Source of the DNA: an uncultured Terriglobales bacterium
GTDB lineage: Bacteria; Acidobacteriota; Terriglobia; Terriglobales; Acidobacteriaceae
Assembly (NCBI GenBank): GCA_955652395.1
Contig: CATPBJ010000005.1
Location: 1-48,088, forward strand
Direction: 5' to 3'
Length of the DNA stretch: 48,088 nucleotides
The notes under the pieces: generated by a model
What the model saw: the letters and a program-made list of their open reading frames with translations, nothing else
The model's database searches: none
What the model was told of the DNA's origin: nothing
Shown: in pieces, positions 24,620-33,215 of the stretch
Layout of the letters: each line of letters opens with the position of its first letter
How positions within the stretch are numbered: the first letter of the stretch is position 1
Position numbers and translations under genes: made by a program

Positions 24620-24735
24620 ACCTCAAGGACTAAAGTCCTGGAGCCCGATCTGTTTGTGGCACGGCTGAAGCCGTGCCCTTCCCAGGATTTTAAACTCCGG
24701 AGCAGCGGTCATCCTGAAGGGACTTCAGTCCCGAA
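24620..24735. repeat. Cluster of short perfect palindromes in the gap before the hexosaminidase gene
   Basis: The 400-nt gap 24498-24899 has no gene I can support. It holds AGGACTAAAGTCCT (24626-24639), GGCACGGCTGAAGCCGTGCC (24659-24678) and GGGACTTCAGTCCC (24720-24733). All are short hairpins with CTGAAG, TAAA or TTCA centres, spaced 20-45 nt apart. The remainder carries a possible TACTAT -10 box (24836-24841) 58 nt before the GTG start of the next gene. Confidence 0.7.
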
Positions 24736-24899
24736 GAGCCTGCCCCTGAGCGCAGGATGACGCAGTGTAACGAGGCAGAAATTTTCAAACTGAGTCGCAA
24801 CCGAACCGGCAAGGTTTGCACCGTGGCGACGGTTCTACTATGCTGCCGAATTCATGCCCTCTTTGTACATCAGACTGCGAAACCGGGGAGAGCGAAATC

Positions 24900-27047
24900 G
24901 TGAGGACAATCCTGGCGGCTGTGATGCTGTGCGTGCTGTTCACGTCCGTGGTTAAGGTACAGGCACGGCAGTCCCTGAATCTCATGCCCCTGCCGGCCAA
25001 AGTGCAGATGGGCAGCGGCCACCTTGTGATCGGACCAACCTTTTCGGTTTCGATTGCCGGTCAGCACGAGGCGCGGCTGGATCGAGCGGTCGAAATTTTC
25101 CTCGGCCAGCTCGGCCTGCAGATCGGAATGCCTCCCATCGACATGCAGGTCGTGGATTCCGCCAACGCCACTCTTGTTATCCAGGCCGCCGGCGGGACCA
25201 AAAGCGTGCAGGAACTGGGTGAAGACGAATCCTACCGACTGGAGATCAGCAACGCCGGCGCACGGCTGAATGCGCCGACCACGCTCGGTGTGATGCGCGG
25301 ACTGCAGACCTTTCTGCAATTGGTGCAGACCACGAGCGAAGGCTTTGCTGTGCCCGCGGTCGCGATCGAAGACAGCCCGCGCTTTCCCTCGCGGGGACTG
25401 ATGATTGATGTTGGCCGCCACTTTATCCCGCTTGATGTTCTGAAGCGGAATCTGGACGGCATGGCTGCGGTGAAGCTGAACGTGTTTCACTGGCATCTTT
25501 CGGAAAACCAGGGCTTCAGGATTGAAAGCAAGAAATTTCCCAAGCTGCAGGGAATGGGTTCGGATGGGCTGTACTACACGCAGGATGAAGTCCGCGCCGT
25601 GATCGCATATGCGCGCGAGCGGGGCATTCGCGTGGTCCCGGAATTCGATATGCCGGGGCACACGACCGCCTGGTTCGTGGGCTATCCCGAACTGGCCAGC
25701 GGGCCGGGGTCTTATCAGATCGAGCGCCGGTGGGGGGTTTTCGATCCCGCCATGGATCCTACCCGAGAGGAAACCTACAAGTTTCTGGACGCATTCATCA
25801 GCGAGATGGCCGGGCTCTTCCCCGACCAGTCTTTTCATATCGGAGGCGATGAAGTAAACGGCAAGGAGTGGGACGCGAATCCCAAGATTCAGGCTTTCAT
25901 GCACGCCCAGGGCATGAAAGGCAACAACGATCTGCAGGCGTACTTCAACCAGCGAGTGCAGAAAATCGTGAGCAAGCACGGAAAGACCATGCTCGGCTGG
26001 GATGAAATTCTTCGTCCCGATCTCCCCAAGACCATCGTGATTCAATCGTGGCGCGGGCCGGACTCTCTGGCACAGGCGGCGAAGCAGGGTTACCGCGGAT
26101 TGCTGTCGTCCGGTTACTACGTTGACCTGATGTGGTCAGCGGAACGGCATTACGCGACCGAGCCGCTGAGTGGGGCCGCCGCCAGCCTGACTCCGGAGGA
26201 ACAAAAGCGCATTCTGGGCGGCGAGGCTTGCATGTGGGGCGAATATGTCTCGCCGGAAAATATCGACTCCCGCATTTGGCCTCGTACCGCCGCCATCGCC
26301 GAGAGATTATGGTCTCCGCAGGACGTGCGCGATGTGAACTCGATGTACCAGCGCCTGGCGCTAGTGAGCACTTGGCTGGATGGACTCGGGTTGACCCACA
26401 ATTCGAGTTACGCTCCCATGCTCCGCCGCATTGCCGGGAAGGACGACATCGCTGCCCTTAAAGTTCTCGCTGACGTCGTCGAACCGGTGAAGGACTATAC
26501 CCGAGAGGAAACCGCGCCGTCGCCAGCGACCAGCGAGTCGCCGCTGAATCGCGTGGTGGATGCGGTGCGGCCGGAAAGCTCGACTGCCAGGAAGTTCGCA
26601 GATGCGGTGAACGAGTTGGTTGCGGGCCATGCGAAGCCAGGTTCCGAGTCGCGGGTCAAAGACTTGCTCAACCGCTGGCGCGACAATCAGGTTGAGCTTC
26701 AGCCACAGGTTGAAAAATCTCTTCTGCTCAAGGAAGTCGCTCCCCTCTCTCAGAACCTCTCGGCGCTCGGAGCCGCAGGACTGGCCGCGCTGGACTATCT
26801 CGACCGGGGAGAGCCAGCCCCGGCCGCGTGGGTAACCGCGCAGCTGGCGCTGGTCGAACAGGCCAAGAAACCGCAGGCCCAAATGCTGATCATGGTGGCA
26901 CCATCGGTCGAGAAGTTGATCCGTGCTAGTGCGGGGCAGGCCAGCGCCGGCCCGGCTGCCCCGTCGTCATCGCCCGAAAATAGGAGTACGCTGATGGGCC
27001 AGAGAGGTGGGCCGTGGAATCTGCGAAAGCTCATATTCAGAAGATAG
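24900..27047 (+). CDS. Beta-N-acetylhexosaminidase, GH20 family, exported
   Basis: Removes terminal GlcNAc/GalNAc from chitin fragments, cell-wall material or glycans. A signal peptide (ILAAVMLCVLFTSVVKVQA) is followed by a GH20 N-terminal domain (VQMGSGHLVIGPTFSVSI), then the TIM barrel (about 140-480): GLMIDVGRHFIPLDVLKRN, NVFHWHLSENQGFRI, VVPEFDMPGHTTAW, the catalytic pair in SFHIGGDEVNG (near residue 317) and MLGWDEIL. The C-terminus is helical with a variable tail. GTG 24900 has GGGGAG about 9 nt upstream; the longer frame from ATG 24816 gives a poor signal. 715 residues. Its last 34 nt overlap the next gene. Confidence 0.93.
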   Translation: MRTILAAVMLCVLFTSVVKVQARQSLNLMPLPAKVQMGSGHLVIGPTFSVSIAGQHEARLDRAVEIFLGQLGLQIGMPPIDMQVVDSANATLVIQAAGGTKSVQELGEDESYRLEISNAGARLNAPTTLGVMRGLQTFLQLVQTTSEGFAVPAVAIEDSPRFPSRGLMIDVGRHFIPLDVLKRNLDGMAAVKLNVFHWHLSENQGFRIESKKFPKLQGMGSDGLYYTQDEVRAVIAYARERGIRVVPEFDMPGHTTAWFVGYPELASGPGSYQIERRWGVFDPAMDPTREETYKFLDAFISEMAGLFPDQSFHIGGDEVNGKEWDANPKIQAFMHAQGMKGNNDLQAYFNQRVQKIVSKHGKTMLGWDEILRPDLPKTIVIQSWRGPDSLAQAAKQGYRGLLSSGYYVDLMWSAERHYATEPLSGAAASLTPEEQKRILGGEACMWGEYVSPENIDSRIWPRTAAIAERLWSPQDVRDVNSMYQRLALVSTWLDGLGLTHNSSYAPMLRRIAGKDDIAALKVLADVVEPVKDYTREETAPSPATSESPLNRVVDAVRPESSTARKFADAVNELVAGHAKPGSESRVKDLLNRWRDNQVELQPQVEKSLLLKEVAPLSQNLSALGAAGLAALDYLDRGEPAPAAWVTAQLALVEQAKKPQAQMLIMVAPSVEKLIRASAGQASAGPAAPSSSPENRSTLMGQRGGPWNLRKLIFRR

Positions 27048-27970
27048 CGCTCGTAAGCCACGACGATTTCACTGCGAAACCGGAATCCTGGCCGGCTTTG
27101 CCGCTCGAAGCCTGGCAGGATACCTGCGCCACGCTTCATATGTGGACCCAGATCGTGGGCAAGATTCGCCTGGCGATGAGCCCTCCCATCAATCATTGGT
27201 GGGAAGTGCCGCTTTACATCAGTGCGCGCGGGCTTACTACTTCTGCGATTCCCTACCAACGGGGCATCTTTGAAGTGGGATTCGATTTCCTCCGTCACAA
27301 CCTTGTCATCCAGACCAGCGAAGGACCGGGTAAGACGATTCCGCTGGCTCCGCGCTCGGTGGCTGATTTCTACAAAGAGTTCATGGCGGCTCTCGCCGCG
27401 CTCGGCGTCGAGGTGAAGATCTGGAACATGCCGGTGGAAGTTCCGAACCCAATCGCCTTCGATCGCGATACCCAGCACGCGTCCTACGACCGCGAGTACG
27501 TCAGCCGGTTCTGGCGCATCCTTCTGCTGACGAACAGCGTTTTCATGGAATTCCGGTCGCGCTTTATTGGGAAGAACAGCCCGGTGCATTTCTTTTGGGG
27601 AAGTTTCGATCTGGCGGTCACGCGCTTTTCCGGACGGCGCGCGCCGGAGCGTGAGGGAGCCGACCTGATCACGCGCGAAGCCTACTCGCATGAAGTAATC
27701 AGCGCAGGATTCTGGCCCGGTGGCGGGGAGATCAAGGGGCCGGCGTTCTACGCCTACGCAGCCCCGGAACCCGTGGGCTACGGGCAAAGTCCGGTTCGTC
27801 CTGCCAAGGCGTTTTATCATTCCGGGATGAAAGAATTTTTGCTGATGTACGACGATGTTCGTCTGGATCCTTCGCCCAGGTCTGCGCTGCTCGAATTTCT
27901 GCAAAGCACTTACGAAGCCGGGGCCAACCTCGCGAAGTGGGACCGCGCAGAGCTGGAACGAATGGCTTAG
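27014..27970 (+). CDS. DUF5996 family protein
   Basis: A 318-residue soluble protein matching DUF5996 in memory: SWPALPLEAWQDTCATLHMW near the start, TQIVGKIRLAMSPPINHWWE, VPLYISARGLTTSAIPY, FDFLRHNLVI, FFWGSFDLAVTRFSGR, and SHEVISAGFWPGG with FYAYAAPEP. No catalytic motif is established for the family. GTG 27014 follows AGAGAGG and overlaps the hexosaminidase end by 34 nt, so translation is probably coupled. If the product is cytosolic, the link with an exported glycosidase would be of transcription rather than function. Confidence 0.82.
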   Translation: MESAKAHIQKIALVSHDDFTAKPESWPALPLEAWQDTCATLHMWTQIVGKIRLAMSPPINHWWEVPLYISARGLTTSAIPYQRGIFEVGFDFLRHNLVIQTSEGPGKTIPLAPRSVADFYKEFMAALAALGVEVKIWNMPVEVPNPIAFDRDTQHASYDREYVSRFWRILLLTNSVFMEFRSRFIGKNSPVHFFWGSFDLAVTRFSGRRAPEREGADLITREAYSHEVISAGFWPGGGEIKGPAFYAYAAPEPVGYGQSPVRPAKAFYHSGMKEFLLMYDDVRLDPSPRSALLEFLQSTYEAGANLAKWDRAELERMA

Positions 27971-28165
27971 CCCACCTTGGGCGAAGGCGCTGAGGTCTCG
28001 AAATGAGACATCGCTGCCCTGAAACACCTTCCATTGCAATGCTTTGGGCGCTCTTCCGGCGATTGTTCAAGACCCAGCTTCGTCCTTGAGCAAAATCTGC
28101 TTGGCCTTCCGTTACCTGTCCAAGGTTACCGACGGATCCTATGATCAAATGTCTCTTATTCGACT

Positions 28166-28567
28166 ATGGCGACCCCGACTCTCGATCCCAAGACCAGCGA
28201 CACGGTCCAGGCACTGGTGCAACTGCTCCGCTCGCGCTCTTCGGAGGAGATCCGGCAGCGCATGTACGACAATCCGCCGGGAAGTCCGTGGTGGGCCGCC
28301 TGCAAGACCGAGCTCGATCTGCGGAATAGCGAGCGGGCGGCGACCGCCCTGGTGGACACCTCCCGCATCCTGGACAAACTTCGCAGCGCCACCGACCACC
28401 TCGACGAACTGACCGACAAGTTGCTGCAAGCGACGACGAACATGGCCGAAGTAGTGAAGAGCGTGCGCGAATCCGGCAGAAGGATGGAAATTGCAACCTA
28501 TGTGATTGTCGGATTGACCATTGTGCAGCTGTTCTACATAGCTTTCCAATTTTCCGCTCGGCATTAG
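28166..28567 (+). CDS. Small tail-anchored coiled-coil protein of unknown function
   Basis: A 133-residue protein of no recognised family. The first 55 residues hold TVQALVQLLRSRSSEEIRQR and NPPGSPWWAACKTELDLRN. A long helix follows (about 58-105, ALVDTSRILDKLRSATDHLD and LLQATTNMAEVVKSVRES) suited to a coiled coil. A C-terminal hydrophobic anchor (YVIVGLTIVQLFYIAFQF) ends three residues before the stop, so the protein is a tail-anchored membrane protein. ATG 28166 has no strong ribosome site. Codon use looks like its neighbours. It stands alone between DUF5996 and glpK. The 195 nt upstream show nothing else. Confidence 0.7.
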   Translation: MATPTLDPKTSDTVQALVQLLRSRSSEEIRQRMYDNPPGSPWWAACKTELDLRNSERAATALVDTSRILDKLRSATDHLDELTDKLLQATTNMAEVVKSVRESGRRMEIATYVIVGLTIVQLFYIAFQFSARH

Positions 28568-28571
28568 AGCT

Positions 28572-28600
28572 AGGGACGGGCGGGACGCCCGCCCTCCACC
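28572..28600. repeat. GACGGGCGGGACGCCCGCC hairpin
   Basis: GGGACGGGCGGGACGCCCGC continuing CCTCC lies just after the tail-anchored protein gene. It belongs to the GGACGGGCG/CGCCCGTCC family and could end that transcript, but no T-run follows. Confidence 0.45.
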
Positions 28601-28706
28601 CTGAAATTGCAGGCGCGAGCGCCCCTTCGACTTCGCTTAAGGCAAGCTCCGCTGGTGCGGGAATCGCGCCTGGCCGCCATTGATTGCCGGACGCTTCCGG
28701 CTCCGT

Positions 28707-28719
28707 TACCATATCCGCC
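28707..28719 (+). promoter_or_regulatory. Possible -10 box for glpK, leaderless arrangement
   Basis: TACCAT at 28707-28712 ends 7 nt before the GTG start at 28720. No Shine-Dalgarno sequence is present. Confidence 0.35.
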
Positions 28720-30219
28720 GTGGCCAACTACATAGGTGCGATCGATCAGGGTACGACTAGCACGCGCTTCTGCGTGTTTAACACAGATGGCAAGACCGTG
28801 GCGGCGGCACAAAAAGAGCACGCGCAAATCTATGCGCAGCCGGGATGGGTCGAGCACGATCCCGAGGAAATCTGGCACGCCACGCAGGACGTGATTGCGC
28901 AAGCCCTGCAGCAGGGCAACCTCCGGCCCACCGATCTGGCCGCAATCGGTATCACCAACCAGCGTGAGACCACCGTGCTGTGGAACCGGAAAACCGGCAA
29001 GCCCGTGGCCAACGCACTGGTCTGGCAGGACACCCGTGTGGATGACTACGTCGCCGAACTTTCCCGCGACGGCGGATCCGACCGCTTTCGAGGCAAAACC
29101 GGACTTCCCCTCAGCACTTACTTCAGCAGTTTGAAAATCCGTTGGCTGCTCGATCATGTGCCGGGCATCCGGACGCAAGCCGAGGCCGGCGAAGTCATTT
29201 TCGGCAACATCGATTCCTTTCTGACCTGGCACCTCACCGGCGGCCCCCACGGTGGACTTCACATCACCGATGTCACCAATGCCAGCCGCACCCAGCTCAT
29301 GGATCTCGATACGCTTTCGTGGGACCGGGAATTGCTCGACGCGTTCGGCGTTCCCGCAGCGATGTTGCCGCGCATCTGCTCCAGCGGCGAAGCCTACGGT
29401 ACGGTGAAACTGGGCGCTGCGAAGGGAGTCGCGATTGCCGGAATTCTGGGTGATCAGCAGGCCGCACTGGTGGGGCAGACCTGCTTCAAATCTGGCGAAG
29501 CCAAGAACACGTATGGCACCGGCTGTTTTCTTTTGAAGAACACTGGCGAGCGCGCCGTCCGTTCCAGGTTTGGACTGCTCACCACGGTTGCCTACAAATT
29601 CGGCCAGCAGCCGGCACGATATGCGCTAGAAGGCAGCATTGCCATCACCGGCGCCCTGGTGCAATGGATGCGCGACAATCTGGGCCTGATCAAGACCAGT
29701 CCCGAGATTGAAACCTTGGCACGCACGGTGGAGGACAACGGCGGCGTCTATTTTGTTCCGGCATTCTCCGGACTCTACGCGCCTTATTGGAAGTACAACG
29801 CCCGCGGCGTAATCGCCGGACTGACGCGTTACGTAAAAAAGGGGCACCTGGCGCGTGCCGTGCTGGAGGCGACTGCATTCCAGACCCGCGAAGTGGTCGA
29901 AGCCATGGAGCAGGACTCCGGCATCGCTCTGGATGTCCTGCGCGTGGACGGTGGCATGGTGGACGACGCGCTCCTGATGCAGTTCCAGGCGGATATCCTG
30001 AACCGCTCCGTGGTCAAGCCTTTGATCAAAGAAACCACGTCACTGGGCGCGGCCTACGCCGCCGGCCTGGCGGTGGGTTTCTACAAAAGCACCGACGACC
30101 TGCGGGCAAGGTGGTCGGTGGGCCAAACCTGGACGCCGAGCCTGGACGAGTCGAAGCGCGCCGAGATGTACCGCATGTGGAAGAAGGCCGTAACCCGCTC
30201 GTTCGACTGGATTGAGTAG
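28720..30219 (+). CDS. glpK: Glycerol kinase
   Basis: Phosphorylates glycerol to sn-glycerol 3-phosphate in the cytosol. FGGY-kinase motifs: [18 protein letters not shown] at the N-terminus, [73 protein letters not shown] and [20 protein letters not shown]. From GTG 28720 it has 499 residues, the normal length. The start is set by homology and by the TACCAT box just upstream; the longer frame to 28684 adds nothing conserved. No glycerol facilitator or GlpD is in the window. It converges on lepA. Confidence 0.95.
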   Translation: MANYIGAIDQGTTSTRFCVFNTDGKTVAAAQKEHAQIYAQPGWVEHDPEEIWHATQDVIAQALQQGNLRPTDLAAIGITNQRETTVLWNRKTGKPVANALVWQDTRVDDYVAELSRDGGSDRFRGKTGLPLSTYFSSLKIRWLLDHVPGIRTQAEAGEVIFGNIDSFLTWHLTGGPHGGLHITDVTNASRTQLMDLDTLSWDRELLDAFGVPAAMLPRICSSGEAYGTVKLGAAKGVAIAGILGDQQAALVGQTCFKSGEAKNTYGTGCFLLKNTGERAVRSRFGLLTTVAYKFGQQPARYALEGSIAITGALVQWMRDNLGLIKTSPEIETLARTVEDNGGVYFVPAFSGLYAPYWKYNARGVIAGLTRYVKKGHLARAVLEATAFQTREVVEAMEQDSGIALDVLRVDGGMVDDALLMQFQADILNRSVVKPLIKETTSLGAAYAAGLAVGFYKSTDDLRARWSVGQTWTPSLDESKRAEMYRMWKKAVTRSFDWIE

Positions 30220-30254
30220 GCTTTCCGCAATTCCCTGAACTTCAGCGGAAGGCT
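30219..30254. terminator. Hairpin between convergent glpK and lepA
   Basis: GGCTTTCCGC (30219-30228) pairs with GCGGAAGGCT (30245-30254) apart from one mismatch. It spans the gap between the two stop codons and could serve both genes, although no T-run is present. Confidence 0.35.
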
Positions 30255-32074
30255 TAGCTATCCTCTCCCACCTTGAGCACGGCCAGGAACGCTTCTTGCG
30301 GAATGTCCACGCGCCCGATGCGCTTCATGCGCCGCTTGCCTTCTTTTTGTTTCTCCAGCAACTTGCGCTTCCGCGAGATGTCGCCGCCGTAGCACTTGGC
30401 AATCACGTTCTTGCGTATCGCCGACACCGTTTCGCGGGCAATGATCTTCGCCCCGATCGAGGCCTGGATCGCAACTTCGAACATTTGCCGGGGAATCAGC
30501 TCGCGCATTTTCGAAACCAGCGCCTTCCCGCGTTCGTAGGCAAAATCGCGGTGCACGATGATGGAGAGCGCGTCGACCGGTTCGCCCGCGACCAGAATGT
30601 CGAGCTTCACCATGGGCGATTCCCAATAGTCCGCGAGGTGATAATCCAGCGAAGCATAGCCGCGCGAAACGGACTTCAGCCGGTCGTAGAAATCGAGCAC
30701 GATTTCGTTGAGTGGCAGCTCGTAGTGCAGCATCACGCGCGAGGAACTCACGTACTCAAACGTTTTTTGCTTGCCGCGCTTGTCTTCGACCAGCTTAAGA
30801 ATTCCACCGACGTACTCTTCGTTGGTGAGAATCGTGGCCAGGATTACCGGCTCTTCGACTTTGGCAATCTCGCTCGGGTTGGGCCAACGGGAAGGGTTGT
30901 CGACTTCGATCAACTCGCCGTCGGTCTTGGTGATCTTGTAACGCACTCCAGGCGCCGTAGTGATCAGCTCCAGATTGAATTCGCGCTCCAGACGTTCCTG
31001 GATGATCTCCATATGCAGGAGACCCAGAAAGCCGCAACGGAAGCCGAAACCCAGCGCGACCGAACTCTCGGGCTCGAAGAAAAATGACGAGTCATTGAGC
31101 CGCAGTTTTTCCAGCGCCTCGCGGAGTTGGGTGTGTTCGTGCGCGTCCACGGTATAAAGACCGGCGAAGACCATGGGCTTGATTTCTTCGAAGCCAGGCA
31201 GGGGCTCGATTGCGGGTTGAGCCTCGTCGGTGATGGTGTCGCCGATTTTAGTGTCGGCCACAGTCTTGCTGTTTGCCATCAGAAACCCGACCTCGCCCGC
31301 ACGCAGTTCATCTACCTCCACCGGCTTGGGCGTCAGAACGCCGAGCGTTTCCACCTCCAACACGCGTCCATTCCACATCAAGCGGATTTTTTGTCCTTTG
31401 CGGATGGTTCCTTCGAAGACGCGAGTCAGCACAATCACACCGCGGTAAGGGTCAAACCAGGAGTCGAAGATGAGCGCCTGCAGCCGGTTGTCCGGATTGC
31501 CTTTGGGCGGAGGCACGCGCTTCACGATGGCTTCCAGAACGTCGGGCACGCCGTGGCCAGTCTTGGCGCTGATCAGCACTGCGTCGGATGCGTCCAGACC
31601 GACGGCGCCTTCGATCATTTCCTTGGTGCGCTCCACGTCGGCGCTGGGCAAGTCAATCTTGTTGATGACTGGAATAATTTCGAGGCGATTGTTGATCGCT
31701 AGATAGGCGTTGGCCAGGGTCTGCGCTTCCACGCCCTGCGAGGCGTCCACGACCAGCAGAGCGCCTTCGCAGGAAGCCAGCGAACGCGAGACCTCATACG
31801 AAAAATCTACATGGCCCGGCGTATCGATCAGGTTGAGCTGGTAGATGTGGCCATCCTGCGCGGTGTACATCATGCGGACGGCGTGGGCTTTGATGGTGAT
31901 GCCGCGCTCCCGCTCCAGGTCCATGGAGTCGAGCACCTGGGCCTGCATTTCGCGCGCGGTCAGCGCCCCGGTCAACTCCAGCAGGCGATCCGCCAGCGTG
32001 GATTTGCCGTGATCAATATGTGCAATGATCGCAAAATTGCGAAGAAACGCAGCGTCCATGGGTGCAGCGGTCAA
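30254..32074 (-). CDS. lepA: Elongation factor 4 (LepA), ribosome back-translocase GTPase
   Basis: Translational GTPase acting on stalled or mistranslocated ribosomes and in initiation. G1 [19 protein letters not shown], effector [13 protein letters not shown]3 [18 protein letters not shown]4 NKIDLPSAD and the LepA-specific C-terminal domain with [20 protein letters not shown] are present. 606 residues, normal length. TTG 32074 is taken as start because TAGAAT on this strand ends 6 nt upstream, as at several genes here. ATG 32059, five codons in, is the alternative and gives [18 protein letters not shown]. Neither has a ribosome site. Confidence 0.96.
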   Translation of the reverse strand: MTAAPMDAAFLRNFAIIAHIDHGKSTLADRLLELTGALTAREMQAQVLDSMDLERERGITIKAHAVRMMYTAQDGHIYQLNLIDTPGHVDFSYEVSRSLASCEGALLVVDASQGVEAQTLANAYLAINNRLEIIPVINKIDLPSADVERTKEMIEGAVGLDASDAVLISAKTGHGVPDVLEAIVKRVPPPKGNPDNRLQALIFDSWFDPYRGVIVLTRVFEGTIRKGQKIRLMWNGRVLEVETLGVLTPKPVEVDELRAGEVGFLMANSKTVADTKIGDTITDEAQPAIEPLPGFEEIKPMVFAGLYTVDAHEHTQLREALEKLRLNDSSFFFEPESSVALGFGFRCGFLGLLHMEIIQERLEREFNLELITTAPGVRYKITKTDGELIEVDNPSRWPNPSEIAKVEEPVILATILTNEEYVGGILKLVEDKRGKQKTFEYVSSSRVMLHYELPLNEIVLDFYDRLKSVSRGYASLDYHLADYWESPMVKLDILVAGEPVDALSIIVHRDFAYERGKALVSKMRELIPRQMFEVAIQASIGAKIIARETVSAIRKNVIAKCYGGDISRKRKLLEKQKEGKRRMKRIGRVDIPQEAFLAVLKVGEDS

Positions 32075-32086
32075 TGTTTGATTCTA
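32075..32086 (-). promoter_or_regulatory. Possible -10 box for lepA, leaderless arrangement
   Basis: On the minus strand TAGAAT (32086 to 32081) ends 6 nt before the TTG at 32074. No Shine-Dalgarno sequence is present. Confidence 0.35.
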
Positions 32087-32091
32087 ACAGC

Positions 32092-32182
32092 TGACCTCGG
32101 ACCTCAGACTGCAGACCACGGGCTTCAGTCGCTTGCGCCTTGTTTCCCTTTGCCGAGGTCTGAGGTCGGACGCCGGACGTCC
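32092..32182. repeat. Inverted repeat between lepA and maf
   Basis: GACCTCGGACCTCAGA (32092 on) pairs imperfectly with TCTGAGGTCGGACGCC (32159 on). It shares the GTCCGAC/GTCGGAC words with the longer cluster at 40342-40577. Confidence 0.5.
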
Positions 32183-32184
32183 GT

Positions 32185-32198
32185 TACAATCTGAGTCG
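32185..32198 (+). promoter_or_regulatory. Possible -10 box for maf, leaderless arrangement
   Basis: TACAAT at 32185-32190 ends 8 nt before the ATG at 32199. No Shine-Dalgarno sequence lies between them. Confidence 0.4.
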
Positions 32199-32786
32199 AT
32201 GCTGGTCCTCGCCTCTGCCTCTCCTCGCCGCCAGGAATTGCTGCGCAATGCAGGTATTCCATTCACCGTGTACCCATCCAACATTCCTGAAATACCGCTG
32301 GTAGGAGAGAGCCCGCGTGATTGCGCAGAACGTTTGGCGCGGGAGAAGGCGCTCGCCGCTTTCCGCCGCCACTCCGACAAGCCCGTTCTGGGAGCGGACA
32401 CGATTGTGGTCGTCGATGGCGGGATTCTCGGCAAGCCCGATGATGAAGCTGACGCGACGCGCATGCTTCGTCTGCTTTCCGGACGAACTCATCAGGTCAT
32501 TACCGGTGTGTGCCTGGTAGGGCCGCCGCTGAGAACCGGGAACCGGAAACTCAGAACTGGGTTTGAAGACACTCGTTCCGAAACCACTTTAGTGACGATG
32601 ACGAATCTCACCGACGACGATATTCATGCGTACATCGCGACCGGGGAACCCATGGACAAAGCCGGCGCCTACGCCATCCAGGGCATCGCCTCGCGCTGGA
32701 TTCCGCGCATCGAAGGGGACCATTTCAACGTGGTGGGCTTACCGGTGGCGCTGGTGCACAGGATGCTGCAAGAGCACGAACTTTGA
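32199..32786 (+). CDS. maf: Maf-family nucleotide pyrophosphatase
   Basis: Hydrolyses non-canonical or excess nucleoside triphosphates (dTTP/UTP or m7GTP-type). Motifs: MLVLASASPRRQELLRNAGI (SxSPRR phosphate loop), RLAREKALAAF, VLGADTIVVVDGGILGKP, GRTHQVITGVCLV, and TGEPMDKAGAYAIQG with IEGDHFNVVGLP. 195 residues, normal. Between VCLVGPP and TLVTMTNLTDD is an extra-looking segment, LRTGNRKLRTGFEDTRSE, encoded by a GAACCGG/GAACTGG-rich stretch that resembles a short repeat read in frame. ATG 32199 is chosen over 32133 because homology starts there. Confidence 0.93.
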   Translation: MLVLASASPRRQELLRNAGIPFTVYPSNIPEIPLVGESPRDCAERLAREKALAAFRRHSDKPVLGADTIVVVDGGILGKPDDEADATRMLRLLSGRTHQVITGVCLVGPPLRTGNRKLRTGFEDTRSETTLVTMTNLTDDDIHAYIATGEPMDKAGAYAIQGIASRWIPRIEGDHFNVVGLPVALVHRMLQEHEL

Positions 32787-32862
32787 TGGCCGGAGAGTCT
32801 GGTAGATAGGACTTCGGTGGACAGGCAAAGGTCGCAGAACTTCGGAGGAAGCCTGCGATTCC

Positions 32863-33030
32863 TTAGGTCTTCTTGTCCGGGTCCTGCTCGCCGTCTTTTA
32901 CCGCCGACTTGAAATTCTTGATGCCTTCGCCAAGTCCTTTGCCCAGATCGGCCAACTTGCTGGGTCCAAAGATCAGGAGCGCGATGGCCAAAAGGACCAG
33001 AATTTCCGGCAATCCCAATTTTCCAGGCAT
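32863..33030 (-). CDS. tatA: Twin-arginine translocase subunit TatA
   Basis: A 55-residue protein too short for many gene callers. Sequence: MPGKLGLPEILVLLAIALLI with FGPSKLADLGKGLGEGIKNF and the tail KSAVKDGEQDPDKKT. The N-terminal membrane helix, the FGPxKL hinge and the amphipathic helix are TatA signatures. It forms the pore for folded proteins with twin-arginine signals. ATG 33030 has GGGAGG 9 nt upstream. It converges on maf; no tatC is in the window. 55 residues is short but acceptable for a TatA of this type. Confidence 0.92.
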   Translation of the reverse strand: MPGKLGLPEILVLLAIALLIFGPSKLADLGKGLGEGIKNFKSAVKDGEQDPDKKT

Positions 33031-33215
33031 ATGAAAACCTCCCTAGTTGGCCAAGCGCTCGGTCAGCGCATTAAGCTGGCGAGGAACCCTGTGGAAATTC
33101 TAGGCTACCCAGGGCCCGTAGTCAAAGTATCTCCGTGCTGACGATATCTGCGATGGATCGAAAAGTCTAAGGCACAAACGGCACGGGCGGAACGCCCGCG
33201 CCTACATCGTCACGA

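Noticed and set aside
24870-26045. 391-codon open frame opposite the hexosaminidase gene
   Set aside because: Shadow of the GH20 gene, no domain, low-quality composition.
26795-28039. 414-codon open frame opposite the end of the hexosaminidase gene and the DUF5996 gene
   Set aside because: Spans two supported forward genes and shows no motif.
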